From: Oscillospiraceae bacterium
GTDB taxonomy: Bacteria; Bacillota; Clostridia; Oscillospirales; Acutalibacteraceae
Assembly (NCBI GenBank): GCA_902780565.1
Contig: CACZGD010000007.1
Location: 1-38,579 of the forward strand
Reading direction: 5' to 3'
Length of the DNA: 38,579 nucleotides
Shown: piece by piece, positions 1 through 7,252 of the stretch
Numbering within the stretch: position 1 is the stretch's first letter
Layout: each line of letters opens with the position of its first letter
Made by a program: the position numbers and the translations under genes
Notes under the pieces: model-generated
What the model was told of the DNA's origin: nothing
The model's database searches: none
What the model saw: only the letters and a program-made list of their open reading frames with translations

Positions 1-1077
1 CAGCACCACGCGGGTGTCGTTCTTGGCTGCGTCCACGACCTCCTCGTCGTAGGCCTCGGTCACGACGGTGAGGAACAGACGCTCCACGCCCAGAGACGGC
101 TCGATGCCGGAGGGGATGTAGCGCTCGTTGGTATCGGGATCGAAATAGTCCAGCGCCTTGCCGGAGACCTCCATATGGCGGGAGAGGGCGTAATTCGTGC
201 GGTCGGCAATGCCCCACAGCTCGCCCCAGCCGAACGGGAACAGATACTCGAAGTCGGTGGTCGCCTTGGAATAGAAGCTCAGCTCCTCCTTCTCGTGGGC
301 CCGCAGGCGCAGGTTCTCCGCCTTGATGCCGAGCGAATACAGGAAATCGCGGCAGAAGGCGCGCCAATAGGCGAACCACTCGAGGTCGGTATCGGGCTTG
401 CAGAAGAATTCCAGCTCCATCTGCTCGAACTCGCGCACGCGGAAGATGAAGTTGCCGGGCGTGATCTCGTTGCGGAAGGACTTGCCCACCTGCGCCACGC
501 CGAAGGGCAGCTTTTTGCGGGTGGTGCGCTGGATGTTCGCGAAGTTCACGAAGATGCCCTGCGCGGTCTCGGGACGGAGATACAGCTCGTTTTTGGTGTC
601 CTCTGTCACGCCCTGGAAGGTCTTGAACATCAGGTTAAACTGACGGATATCGGTGAAATTATGCTTGCCGCAGTTGGGGCAGGGGATGTTCTTTTCGTTG
701 ATGTAGTCCATCATCTGCTGATTGGACCAGCCCGCGACGGAGGTGCCGTCGAAATCCTCGATCAGGTTGTCGGCGCGGTGACGGGTCTTGCACTCGCGGC
801 AGTCCATGAGCGGATCGGAAAAGCCGCCGAGGTGGCCGGAGGCGATCCACGTCTGGGGGTTCATGAGGATAGCGGAATCCAGCCCCACGTTATACTTATT
901 CTCCTGCACAAACTTTTTGCGCCAGGCGTTTTTGATGTTGTTTTTCAGCTCCACGCCGAGGGGACCGTAGTCCCAGGTGTTGGCAAGACCGCCGTAGATT
1001 TCGCTCCCGGCGTACACAAAGCCGCGGCCCTTGCACAGCGCCACGATCTTATCCATTGTTTTTTCGGTATTTTTCAT
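1..1077 (-). CDS. glyQS: Glycine--tRNA ligase, single-chain type (5' part; 3' end beyond window)
   Basis: Charges tRNA-Gly with glycine in the cytoplasm. About 359 N-terminal residues are present; the frame runs off the left edge of the window, so the anticodon-binding domain is missing here. The N-terminus ([20 protein letters not shown]) and the segment with [18 protein letters not shown] are typical of the alpha2-type class II glycyl-tRNA synthetase. Four cysteines (CRECK and CPNCG) fit the zinc-like insertion of this family. The class II motif 2 region reads [20 protein letters not shown]. The ATG at 1077 follows an ideal AGGAGG with a 7-base spacer. A strong promoter lies at 1118-1146. 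No T-box-like leader is visible: the predicted untranslated leader is only about 35 bases. Identification is secure. Confidence 0.96.
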   Translation of the reverse strand, partial: MKNTEKTMDKIVALCKGRGFVYAGSEIYGGLANTWDYGPLGVELKNNIKNAWRKKFVQENKYNVGLDSAILMNPQTWIASGHLGGFSDPLMDCRECKTRHRADNLIEDFDGTSVAGWSNQQMMDYINEKNIPCPNCGKHNFTDIRQFNLMFKTFQGVTEDTKNELYLRPETAQGIFVNFANIQRTTRKKLPFGVAQVGKSFRNEITPGNFIFRVREFEQMELEFFCKPDTDLEWFAYWRAFCRDFLYSLGIKAENLRLRAHEKEELSFYSKATTDFEYLFPFGWGELWGIADRTNYALSRHMEVSGKALDYFDPDTNERYIPSGIEPSLGVERLFLTVVTEAYDEEVVDAAKNDTRVVL

Positions 1078-1117
1078 CGGAATGCCTCCTGTTTTTGTTC
1101 GTTTTCGCGTTCCCTTT

Positions 1118-1146
1118 ATTGTAACAAAGAGCGCCCTCTTTGTCAA
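1118..1146 (-). promoter_or_regulatory. glyQS promoter with a dyad in its spacer
   Basis: On the minus strand TTGACA (1141-1146) and TACAAT (1118-1123) are separated by exactly 17 bases. The spacer and the edge of the -35 form a perfect inverted repeat, ACAAAGAG-CGCC-CTCTTTGT (1124-1143). The promoter is well supported by its near-consensus match. That the dyad is an operator is inference. Confidence 0.8.
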
Positions 1147-1272
1147 GCGTACCGAATTGATTTTTCAGAAAAAAAGAGAACAGGAAAAACAGGAGGACCC
1201 CTTGAAAAACCGGCTTTGTGCGGTATTGTAAAGATGCCGCACAATTAACAGATATTGGGCTTATAAAGAAGC

Positions 1273-1306
1273 AGAGCGGGTCGCAAAAGCCCGCTCTTTC
1301 TTTATA
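1273..1306. terminator. Hairpin with T-rich flank upstream of glyQS
   Basis: Perfect 8-bp stem AGAGCGGG (1273-1280) and CCCGCTCT (1290-1297) with a 9-base loop. On the plus strand it is followed by TTCTTTAT. On the minus strand the flank is GCTTCTTTAT. It probably backs up the terminator at 1311-1336 and insulates glyQS from upstream transcription. Direction is uncertain. Confidence 0.5.
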
Positions 1307-1310
1307 TCAG

Positions 1311-1336
1311 AAAAAGCCGCCCCCGGCGGGAGCGGC
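1311..1336 (-). terminator. Rho-independent terminator of the hypothetical gene at 1349-2026
   Basis: On the minus strand a 9-bp GC-rich stem (one T-G pair) with a 3-base loop is followed by five T, 13 bases after the stop codon. A 32-bp block containing it (1308-1339) recurs identically at 2223-2254. Confidence 0.85.
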
Positions 1337-1348
1337 GAAGACAGTGCG

Positions 1349-2026
1349 TTATTCCGCGACTGCAATGCTATCCACATCGTACGGTGTGACATACTTTTTA
1401 TCAGAAGCATAGCTCAAATCCTCATTCCGGTAAGCGTCCATACATTGTTTCAGCAGTTCGCCGTTTTCAGGAGCACTTAAAACACGGTCGAAATCTGATT
1501 CATTGTTCAGTTCTGACATCTCATATGCCAAATTCACATAAAGATTCTGATCATTTGCAACGCCCGAATATAGAACGTAACACTTGCCGGCATCCAACAA
1601 CGGCGTAATATATACAATTTCTTTTTCGTCAATGGAGACTCCGCCATATTGATAGAGTTTTATATTTTCAGTCTTTGTCAAATTGCCCTTCATATTTTCC
1701 AGAACCTTTGCAGAATATACCGTATATGGTGTTCCCCTGATTTGACCTTCGTCTTCTCTGACGTTCTGATAAATCGTACCTTCCTTTTTTTCAACGTAAA
1801 TGACTGTAATATAATCCGAATAACCGGACATCATTTCTTTATTATTTGGATCAAACAGAAAACAAGCTTCCTGCTGCACCAAAGGGTAATTCACATCTTC
1901 CGCTTTTGGAGCTCTTACGGTTGTCGTATATTTGTTTAGTTTCCCGGAGCTTATGATCGTAACGGTGAAAAGCAGCAAACCGATCAGGCAGACTGCAAAC
2001 AAAGTTATGCAAATTATTCTTTTCAT
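1349..2026 (-). CDS. Hypothetical membrane-anchored extracytoplasmic protein, AT-rich
   Basis: Product of 225 residues that I do not recognise. It starts with a basic N-terminus (MKRI) and one hydrophobic segment (about residues 4-27), so it is probably anchored in the membrane with the rest outside. There is no convincing lipobox cysteine. The body is polar, tyrosine-rich and without obvious repeats or catalytic motif. I chose the ATG at 2026 because AGGGGG lies 8 bases upstream; the ATG at 2032 would leave only 2 bases, and a TTG further upstream (2044) contains the ribosome site. Base composition is clearly more AT-rich than the neighbours, and the gene sits between two identical terminators, which suggests acquisition or local duplication. 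It ends in a strong terminator and has its own candidate promoter, so it is probably monocistronic. Confidence 0.75.
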   Translation of the reverse strand: MKRIICITLFAVCLIGLLLFTVTIISSGKLNKYTTTVRAPKAEDVNYPLVQQEACFLFDPNNKEMMSGYSDYITVIYVEKKEGTIYQNVREDEGQIRGTPYTVYSAKVLENMKGNLTKTENIKLYQYGGVSIDEKEIVYITPLLDAGKCYVLYSGVANDQNLYVNLAYEMSELNNESDFDRVLSAPENGELLKQCMDAYRNEDLSYASDKKYVTPYDVDSIAVAE

Positions 2027-2067
2027 TTTCATAACCCCCTTCAATAGTTAGCATTATCCATCTTTAT

Positions 2068-2095
2068 TCTATAACAATTATTATGTACACGTCAA
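2068..2095 (-). promoter_or_regulatory. Candidate promoter of the hypothetical gene at 1349-2026
   Basis: Minus strand TTGACG (2090-2095) and TATAGA (2068-2073) with a 16-base spacer, about 40 bases upstream of the chosen start. The surrounding 180 bases are very AT-rich, so chance matches are likelier than elsewhere. Confidence 0.45.
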
Positions 2096-2142
2096 GATAT
2101 ATTTATTTTTGTTTAATTATTAAGACAACAATATTATTCTAC

Positions 2143-2162
2143 AACATGATAAGAATCATGTT
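2143..2162. repeat. Short perfect inverted repeat in AT-rich intergenic region
   Basis: AACATGAT-AAGA-ATCATGTT: two 8-bp arms with a 4-base loop. It lies 80 bases upstream of the hypothetical gene and 64 bases before the terminator of the transporter gene. It has no T-tail. It could be an operator; nothing shows this directly. Confidence 0.4.
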
Positions 2163-2225
2163 ATCTGATTAAGTCCGGTTTCAACACGCACAAAAATGGA
2201 TCATTCGGATGAAAATAGGAAACAG

Positions 2226-2251
2226 AAAAAGCCGCCCCCGGCGGGAGCGGC
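2226..2251 (-). terminator. Rho-independent terminator of the GPH transporter gene
   Basis: Same stem, loop and T-tail as at 1311-1336, located 15 bases after the transporter stop codon. Confidence 0.85.
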
Positions 2252-2265
2252 GAACACATACGGGT

Positions 2266-3804
2266 TTATTCGGCGACCGTGAAGCCGTCGGCCTCGCGCT
2301 TGGCGGCGAGGGCCTTTTGCATCTCCTTCTTTTTCTGTCCGGAGATCTCGTAAAAGAACATGGGGATCGCGCACAGCAGGAGGCTGACGCCGGGGACGAT
2401 GGAGACGAGGGAGAACATGGCGAAGTTCTGCCCGCGGGTGAGCTCCGTCGCCGCCGTGATGACCTCGCTGTTCAGCATTTCGGCGGGCTTGAAGCCGATG
2501 ACCATATACATGACCACGATGCCGCAGGTGGAAACGGCGGAGCCGAGCTTGTTGATGAAGCCCTGGCAGGCGGAGCCGAGCGCGTTGTCGCGGTGCCCGG
2601 TTTTCAGCTCCATATAGTCGAGGCAGTCATAGATCATGGCGATGGAGATCGTGTTGATGACGCCCAGCGGCACGCAGGAGATGATGACGAAGGGGATGCA
2701 GACGTAAAGATTGATGGGGTTCGGCAGGAACCAGCCCACAAGCGTGGTGCCGATGCTGGACACAAAGCCCGCAAGGCAGGTCGTGATGAGCAGCTTTTTA
2801 TAGTCGAACTTCTTCATTAAGAAGGGCATCAGGATCGTGGCGCCGAACATACCGACGATGGCGCAGACCTGGAAAATGGTCTTGACCGTGGAAACGGACG
2901 CAGAAATGGCGGCGGTTTTCTCCGCAGTCGACATATTCGAGAAGTCCGGCCCGATATAGAAGGCGTAACGCGCGACGTGGATCGCGGCGGCCTGCACCAT
3001 GTAGCGCCCGGAGGAGAGCACGCCCATGCAGATGACCAGCAGCAGCGGCTTGCAGTGGAAGATGCGGGAGAGCTGACCGGGCTCGCCGGGTTCCTTTTTC
3101 CGGACCGGCGGGACCGCGCGCTCCTTGATGTGGAAATAGGAGTTGACGTAGAGGATGGAGCCGATCACAACGACCGCGATGGCGATAATGAGATACTTTT
3201 TCTTTTCATACGCCTCGGGGTCCGCCGTGGAAATGAGCTTCGGCAGCAGAATGCCCGCGACGAAGAAGAACACCTCCGGCAGCGCGGAGCCGATGGAGTT
3301 CCAGATCTTGGAGAAGGAGACGACGGAGGAGCGCTCCTCCGCGTTCGGCGTGAGGACGTTCGGCAGGCTCCAGAACGGCACGTCCGCCATGGTATAGACC
3401 ATGCCCCAGAGCACGTAGACGACCGCGGAATAGATCATGAGGGGCGTCATGTCCAGATTCGGGCTCAGGTACATTAAGAACGTGAGCATCGCAATGGGCC
3501 CGGCGGCAAACAGGATATAGGGCTTCAGCTTGCCCCACTTGGTGGTGTGACGGTCCACGATCATGCCCATCAGCGGGTCGTTGATCGCGTCCCAAAGGCG
3601 GGCAAGCAGCATCAGCAGCAGCACGAAGATGGGCGCGAGATGCAGCACGTTCATATAGTAGTCGCTGATGTAGCTGGACATCATGGCATAGATCATGCCC
3701 TGCCCGAGTCCGCCGAGCGAGAACATCCACAGCTCCTTTTTGCCGACGTATTTTTTCGGCGCATACAGCGACGCGGCGGCCGGAGCGGCCTGTTTTTTAC
3801 CCAT
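2266..3804 (-). CDS. GPH-family (MelB-like) sugar:cation symporter, MFS superfamily
   Basis: Predicted 512-residue inner-membrane transporter with about 12 hydrophobic segments. The N-terminal half carries typical glycoside-pentoside-hexuronide family features: LARLWDAINDPLMGMIVDRH (the RxxDAxxDPxxG signature), followed by WGKLKPYILFA and the ADVPFWSLPNVLTP segment. The family imports glycosides or uronides together with H+ or Na+; substrate cannot be read from sequence, and no glycosidase lies next to it. I chose the ATG at 3804 because AAAGGAG stands 8 bases before it; the longer in-frame start would include the ribosome site in the coding region. It has its own promoter (3854-3882) and terminator and is divergent from hflX. 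A cytoplasmic loop of about 20 residues rich in K, E and P lies mid-protein (near KKEPGEPGQ). The family call is confident. Confidence 0.88.
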   Translation of the reverse strand: MGKKQAAPAAASLYAPKKYVGKKELWMFSLGGLGQGMIYAMMSSYISDYYMNVLHLAPIFVLLLMLLARLWDAINDPLMGMIVDRHTTKWGKLKPYILFAAGPIAMLTFLMYLSPNLDMTPLMIYSAVVYVLWGMVYTMADVPFWSLPNVLTPNAEERSSVVSFSKIWNSIGSALPEVFFFVAGILLPKLISTADPEAYEKKKYLIIAIAVVVIGSILYVNSYFHIKERAVPPVRKKEPGEPGQLSRIFHCKPLLLVICMGVLSSGRYMVQAAAIHVARYAFYIGPDFSNMSTAEKTAAISASVSTVKTIFQVCAIVGMFGATILMPFLMKKFDYKKLLITTCLAGFVSSIGTTLVGWFLPNPINLYVCIPFVIISCVPLGVINTISIAMIYDCLDYMELKTGHRDNALGSACQGFINKLGSAVSTCGIVVMYMVIGFKPAEMLNSEVITAATELTRGQNFAMFSLVSIVPGVSLLLCAIPMFFYEISGQKKKEMQKALAAKREADGFTVAE

Positions 3805-3853
3805 AGGGATGGCTCCTTTCATGCGGGGAACCGCATTTCTTCATAATATATTC

Positions 3854-3882
3854 ATTATAAACGATAAACGCGCTTTTTACAA
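3854..3882 (-). promoter_or_regulatory. Promoter of the GPH transporter gene
   Basis: Minus strand TTGTAA (3877-3882), a 17-base spacer, then consensus TATAAT (3854-3859). The predicted leader is about 40 bases. It lies close to the divergent hflX promoter. Confidence 0.75.
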
Positions 3883-3904
3883 TAGAATATTTGTGGAATT
3901 TTGA

Positions 3905-3933
3905 TTGCAATTTTCGTGCATTTCTGCTACACT
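3905..3933 (+). promoter_or_regulatory. Candidate hflX promoter
   Basis: TTGCAA (3905-3910) and TACACT (3928-3933) with a 17-base spacer. The predicted transcription start falls within a base or two of the ATG at 3941. Translation would then be nearly leaderless, or would begin at the ATG at 3953. Confidence 0.55.
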
Positions 3934-3940
3934 TAGGAAT

Positions 3941-5197
3941 ATGGAAACGACAATGAAAAACGAAACCGCCGAGCGGGTGCTGATCCTGTCGGCGGATACA
4001 GGTGAATACGACAACGAATGGAGCGTGCAGGAGCTGAGAGAGCTGATCCGCACCGCAGGCGGCGAGACCGAGGGCGTGATCATCCAGAGGCTGGAGCGGG
4101 CGAACGCGCTCTCCTATATCGGCAGCGGCAAGCTCGCCGAAGCGGAGCTGTTCTGCCATAACCGGGAAATCGACCTTGTGGTGTGCGATACCGAGCTGAC
4201 CGTGACGCAGCAGAGATACCTTGAAAAGACGCTGGAAACGCGCGTGATCGACCGCACGCTGCTGATTCTGGATATCTTCGCCGCGGGCGCAAAGACGAGC
4301 GAGGGCAAGCTGCAGGTGGAGCTGGCGCAGCTCAGCTACGCCCTGTCGAACCTCTCCGGGCACGGCAGCGAATACTCCCGGCTCGGCGGCGGCATCGGTA
4401 CCAGAGGTCCCGGCGAAAGCAAGCTCGAAAGCGACCGGCGGCACATCCGGCGGCGGGTCTATGCCCTCAAGGACCGCCTGAAGGGACTGGAGACGCGCCG
4501 CGCCATGCGGCGGGACAAGCGCAAACGCGACGGCGTGATCACCGCCGCGATCGTGGGCTATACGAACGCGGGCAAGTCCACCCTGCTCAACGCCCTGACG
4601 GGCGCGGGCGTGCTGGCGGAAAACAAGCTGTTCGCCACGCTGGACCCCACCTCCCGCGCGCTGAAGCTGCCGGACGGACGCGAGGTCATGCTGATCGACA
4701 CCGTGGGCTTCATCTCGCGCCTGCCGCATCTGCTGGTGGAGGCCTTCCACTCCACGCTGGAGGAGGCCGCCGACGCGGACGTGCTGATCCTGCTTGGGGA
4801 CGCCGCCGACCCCGCCGTGGAAACGCAGTTGGACGAGGCAAGGGCGATCCTGAAGGACCTCGGCGCGGAGCATACCCCCACCGTGACCGTCTATAACAAA
4901 TGCGATATCGCGAACGCCTATCTGCTGCCCGTCACGCGCCACACGGTGCGCATTTCCGCCCTGAAGGGCGTGGGGCTGACCGCGCTGCTCCGGGAGATCG
5001 CGGACGTGATCCCCGGCGGGACCGCCGAGATCCGGGTGGTCCTCCCCTACCGCGAAACCGCCCTCGCCGCCTTTCTGCACGAAAAAGGACGGGTGCTAAG
5101 CGAAGCCTATGAGGAGGACGGCGTGCATATTACCGCCGTGCTGGATCAGGTGTTTTTGTATAAGTACTTCCCGTTTCTGGAGGAAGGGAAAAGCTGA
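3941..5197 (+). CDS. hflX: Ribosome-associated GTPase HflX
   Basis: GTPase of about 418 residues that, in studied bacteria, splits stalled or stress-inactivated 70S ribosomes. The glycine-rich family signature GGGIGTRGPGESKLE and the following RRHIRRR helix are present near residues 150-175. Then come the G-domain motifs: Walker A GYTNAGKST, the G3 motif DTVGFI, and NKCD as G4. The N-terminal HflX domain (LIRTAGGETEG, then IGSGKLAEAE) is complete. Length is normal for Firmicutes. The ATG at 3941 is preceded by AGGA; the in-frame ATG at 3953 is an alternative, because the best promoter would start the RNA almost at 3940. It ends before a strong bidirectional terminator shared with the convergent DUF4041 gene. 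Confidence 0.93.
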   Translation: METTMKNETAERVLILSADTGEYDNEWSVQELRELIRTAGGETEGVIIQRLERANALSYIGSGKLAEAELFCHNREIDLVVCDTELTVTQQRYLEKTLETRVIDRTLLILDIFAAGAKTSEGKLQVELAQLSYALSNLSGHGSEYSRLGGGIGTRGPGESKLESDRRHIRRRVYALKDRLKGLETRRAMRRDKRKRDGVITAAIVGYTNAGKSTLLNALTGAGVLAENKLFATLDPTSRALKLPDGREVMLIDTVGFISRLPHLLVEAFHSTLEEAADADVLILLGDAADPAVETQLDEARAILKDLGAEHTPTVTVYNKCDIANAYLLPVTRHTVRISALKGVGLTALLREIADVIPGGTAEIRVVLPYRETALAAFLHEKGRVLSEAYEEDGVHITAVLDQVFLYKYFPFLEEGKS

Positions 5198-5266
5198 TAG
5201 CTTCTGATCCGCTCAAAGCGGAAAGAAAATCAGATAGATTCTTGACGCAAAAATTATACTGCATGA

Positions 5267-5305
5267 AAGAACGAGCCAATCAAGCGATTGACTCGTTCTT
5301 TTTTC
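5267..5305 (+). terminator. Bidirectional terminator between hflX and the DUF4041 gene
   Basis: Long stem AAGAACGAGCCAATC / GATTGACTCGTTCTT with one C-A mismatch and an AAGC loop (5267-5300), followed by six T on the plus strand. On the minus strand a shorter T-tail (TTTC) follows, so it can serve both convergent genes. Confidence 0.85.
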
Positions 5306-5323
5306 AACAGAAAATTCCTCTGG

Positions 5324-6835
5324 TTATTCATCGTCATCTTCTTCAAAAGAATAATCTGATGTATAATTCTCCGTAGTAGAAAGTGATTGCCGGTATTCTT
5401 CAGCAGCCATTGTTCTATTAAACACTGCTGTAGGATCCAACTCGTAGACAAGGTTTTCCAAATCATCAAGCGGAATGCGGAAGAACTCTTTTCTCAAATT
5501 GACTTTATTGACTCTGTATTCATTCAGCCTTTGATGCATCTTTGTTTCAAGATCAACCGCATTATCTGAGAAAATAAAGCTATGGACATCGAACTTAAAC
5601 GGAACACTGGCGTCACCTAATTCATTTACGCGCTCCTCTGGTTTACTTCTTCTTGTCATTCCGACTTTAAACACGTCTTCGCCAAAAGAACCGAGATTAG
5701 AGATGATATAGACGTTTCCTGCTTTACCGTTTTGCAGTTTTGTTATCTCATCCTTCTTAATGATGATATCTGCACGCTGACTCTCAAGTTCCTTAATATG
5801 TAACTTGAGCTGTTCTAATTCATCTTCCTTCGCTTCAAGCAATTGTTTACGAAGATTCTCAATAGCATCATTGTACTTTTGTTCTTCCTTTTCTATTTTT
5901 TTCTTTTCATCCTCCAATGCTTTCCGTTCCTGTGCTTCAATACGCATTTGCTCACGGATCGCCTGTTGTTCTTGTTTTATCTGTTCTTGTTTTACATAGT
6001 AATTATACTCTATTTTAACAGCATTTATAAACAAGTACTCAATCTGACCGACAAATTTAGTAAGCGTTCCGGCGATATTTTGATTTCCATCTGCAGCAAT
6101 AGACAAATACTTTGAGGTTACTTTTTTCACATTGTCAATTGCAGAATCCAGCTTATCATATTTCAACGCAACCAGAATATTCTGAAGTTCAGCACGAAGC
6201 GCAATAACCATCAACTGGTAGATAGTTTTGTTCCCTTTCGTCGTATATCGGGAAACATACTGTTCCATAACAGATTCGATTTCCTTGTTGTTCTTTCGGA
6301 ATGCCTTTTGCAGATCTCTCACATCCATGCTATGGAGATGAAGCGTAACAGAAGGCGCATATTCCTCTAAATCGCTGTTATTTGAATTTGGAAGTTGAAA
6401 TCTTACTGCAGCAGGTTCATAACTCAGATAATTAGAAACAGCATAATCTATACTGCGTCTAAGCTCCGACATTTTTGCAAGTTTCTTTTTCTCTGTTCCT
6501 GTTTTCTTTTCTAATTGGCTCAGAGATTCATTTAATTTCGCAATTTCCTGTTGCAAAGAATTAATCAGATTATTGTTATTCTGAATAATTCCATTTGTGT
6601 ACGCTAATCGTTCTGCTGCTTGACGCTCTGCTTCCTTATTGTTGCTGTACGCAATATACTCAGGAGAAGATAGAATCTGCCTACTGATGTTTATTTCATT
6701 TGTTTGTGCTTCATTCTCTTTTTGATACTTGATTAATAGAAGAATCCCTACTACAAGTGGAATCACCAAAGGCCAGCCAGCAAAACAAATCGCAATGATC
6801 AGCGGCATAGATTTATTATCTTTCACATTATTCAT
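5324..6835 (-). CDS. DUF4041-type coiled-coil protein with C-terminal T5orf172/GIY-YIG-like domain
   Basis: 503-residue protein of a family seen mostly in phages and mobile regions; the function is unknown to me. Visible parts: a hydrophobic membrane segment near residues 12-35 (PLIIAICFAGWPLVIPLVVG); a first coiled coil (about 60-135); a helical central region; a long charged coiled coil (about 280-370); and a C-terminal domain (about 370-460). In the last, VYIISNLGSFGEDVFKVGMT, RVNELGDASVPF and NKVNLRKEFF match the T5orf172/MUG113 branch of the GIY-YIG nuclease superfamily. An acidic tail (EEDDDE) ends it. The ATG at 6835 follows GAGGGG by 9 bases; a TTG at 6844 is the alternative. The gene is much more AT-rich than its surroundings and has its own promoter and terminator, so it was probably acquired horizontally. 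A defence role or a phage remnant is possible; neither is shown. Confidence 0.8.
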   Translation of the reverse strand: MNNVKDNKSMPLIIAICFAGWPLVIPLVVGILLLIKYQKENEAQTNEINISRQILSSPEYIAYSNNKEAERQAAERLAYTNGIIQNNNNLINSLQQEIAKLNESLSQLEKKTGTEKKKLAKMSELRRSIDYAVSNYLSYEPAAVRFQLPNSNNSDLEEYAPSVTLHLHSMDVRDLQKAFRKNNKEIESVMEQYVSRYTTKGNKTIYQLMVIALRAELQNILVALKYDKLDSAIDNVKKVTSKYLSIAADGNQNIAGTLTKFVGQIEYLFINAVKIEYNYYVKQEQIKQEQQAIREQMRIEAQERKALEDEKKKIEKEEQKYNDAIENLRKQLLEAKEDELEQLKLHIKELESQRADIIIKKDEITKLQNGKAGNVYIISNLGSFGEDVFKVGMTRRSKPEERVNELGDASVPFKFDVHSFIFSDNAVDLETKMHQRLNEYRVNKVNLRKEFFRIPLDDLENLVYELDPTAVFNRTMAAEEYRQSLSTTENYTSDYSFEEDDDE

Positions 6836-6876
6836 TAATCTCAACCCCTCAAAAAATTCACAATAAACAATTCAGA

Positions 6877-6904
6877 GTTTTATAGTTTATCTAAAAATAG
6901 TCAA
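6877..6904 (-). promoter_or_regulatory. Candidate promoter of the DUF4041 gene
   Basis: Minus strand TTGACT (6899-6904) and TAAAAC (6877-6882), 16-base spacer, starting 2 bases after the stop codon of the upstream nucleotidyltransferase gene. The -35 is good, the -10 is weak. Confidence 0.45.
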
Positions 6905-6906
6905 GA

Positions 6907-7197
6907 TTACGCAATCAGGGTTCCCTCGCGCATAACCGTCTCATAAAAGGGGGTGCCGACGTTGACCTCGCTGATCTCGAAGGCGTCCACGGACTTCCCG
7001 GTCAAATCCCGCAGATCCTCTGCGAAGGCGAAGACGTTGGTCTTTTTGAAGGCGTCGCCGCCGAACACGATCACGTCCACGTCGGAATCCGGGGACGCGT
7101 TCCCGCGGGCGTAGGAGCCGAAAAGCAGCGCGGAGGAAGCGTGATACCGCCGCAGCAGCAAACGGATGGTCTGTTCCAATTCAGAACGGGTCAGCAT
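6907..7197 (-). CDS. Small MNT-type nucleotidyltransferase-fold protein
   Basis: 96-residue protein with the minimal nucleotidyltransferase core: LLFGSYARGNASPDSDVDV (about residues 24-42), i.e. GSxARG followed by SDxDV. These residues bind nucleotide and metal in this superfamily. Such proteins are often the MntA half of HEPN/MNT toxin-antitoxin pairs, where they AMPylate the HEPN toxin, but no HEPN-like gene lies beside it here. The ATG at 7197 follows AAAGGAG by 7 bases. The gene begins 55 bases after the nadC stop with no visible promoter or terminator between, so it may be read through from nadBC. GC content resembles the chromosome, unlike the AT-rich gene downstream. The fold call is firm; the role is open. 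Confidence 0.85.
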   Translation of the reverse strand: MLTRSELEQTIRLLLRRYHASSALLFGSYARGNASPDSDVDVIVFGGDAFKKTNVFAFAEDLRDLTGKSVDAFEISEVNVGTPFYETVMREGTLIA

Positions 7198-7252
7198 AGC
7201 TTATCTCCTTTCGTCAGGATCAGTTTGCCCGGGACGGGCGGGCGCATACGGA

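Noticed and set aside
1078-1272. T-box riboswitch in front of glyQS
   Set aside because: The promoter at 1118-1146 leaves a leader of only about 35 bases, and no T-box antiterminator motif is seen upstream.
3797-5080. Minus-strand frame opposite hflX
   Set aside because: Antisense shadow; hflX carries all GTPase motifs on the plus strand.
6835-7197. HEPN/MNT toxin-antitoxin pair
   Set aside because: Only the nucleotidyltransferase half is recognisable; the downstream gene has no HEPN RxxxxH-type domain and is of a different family.
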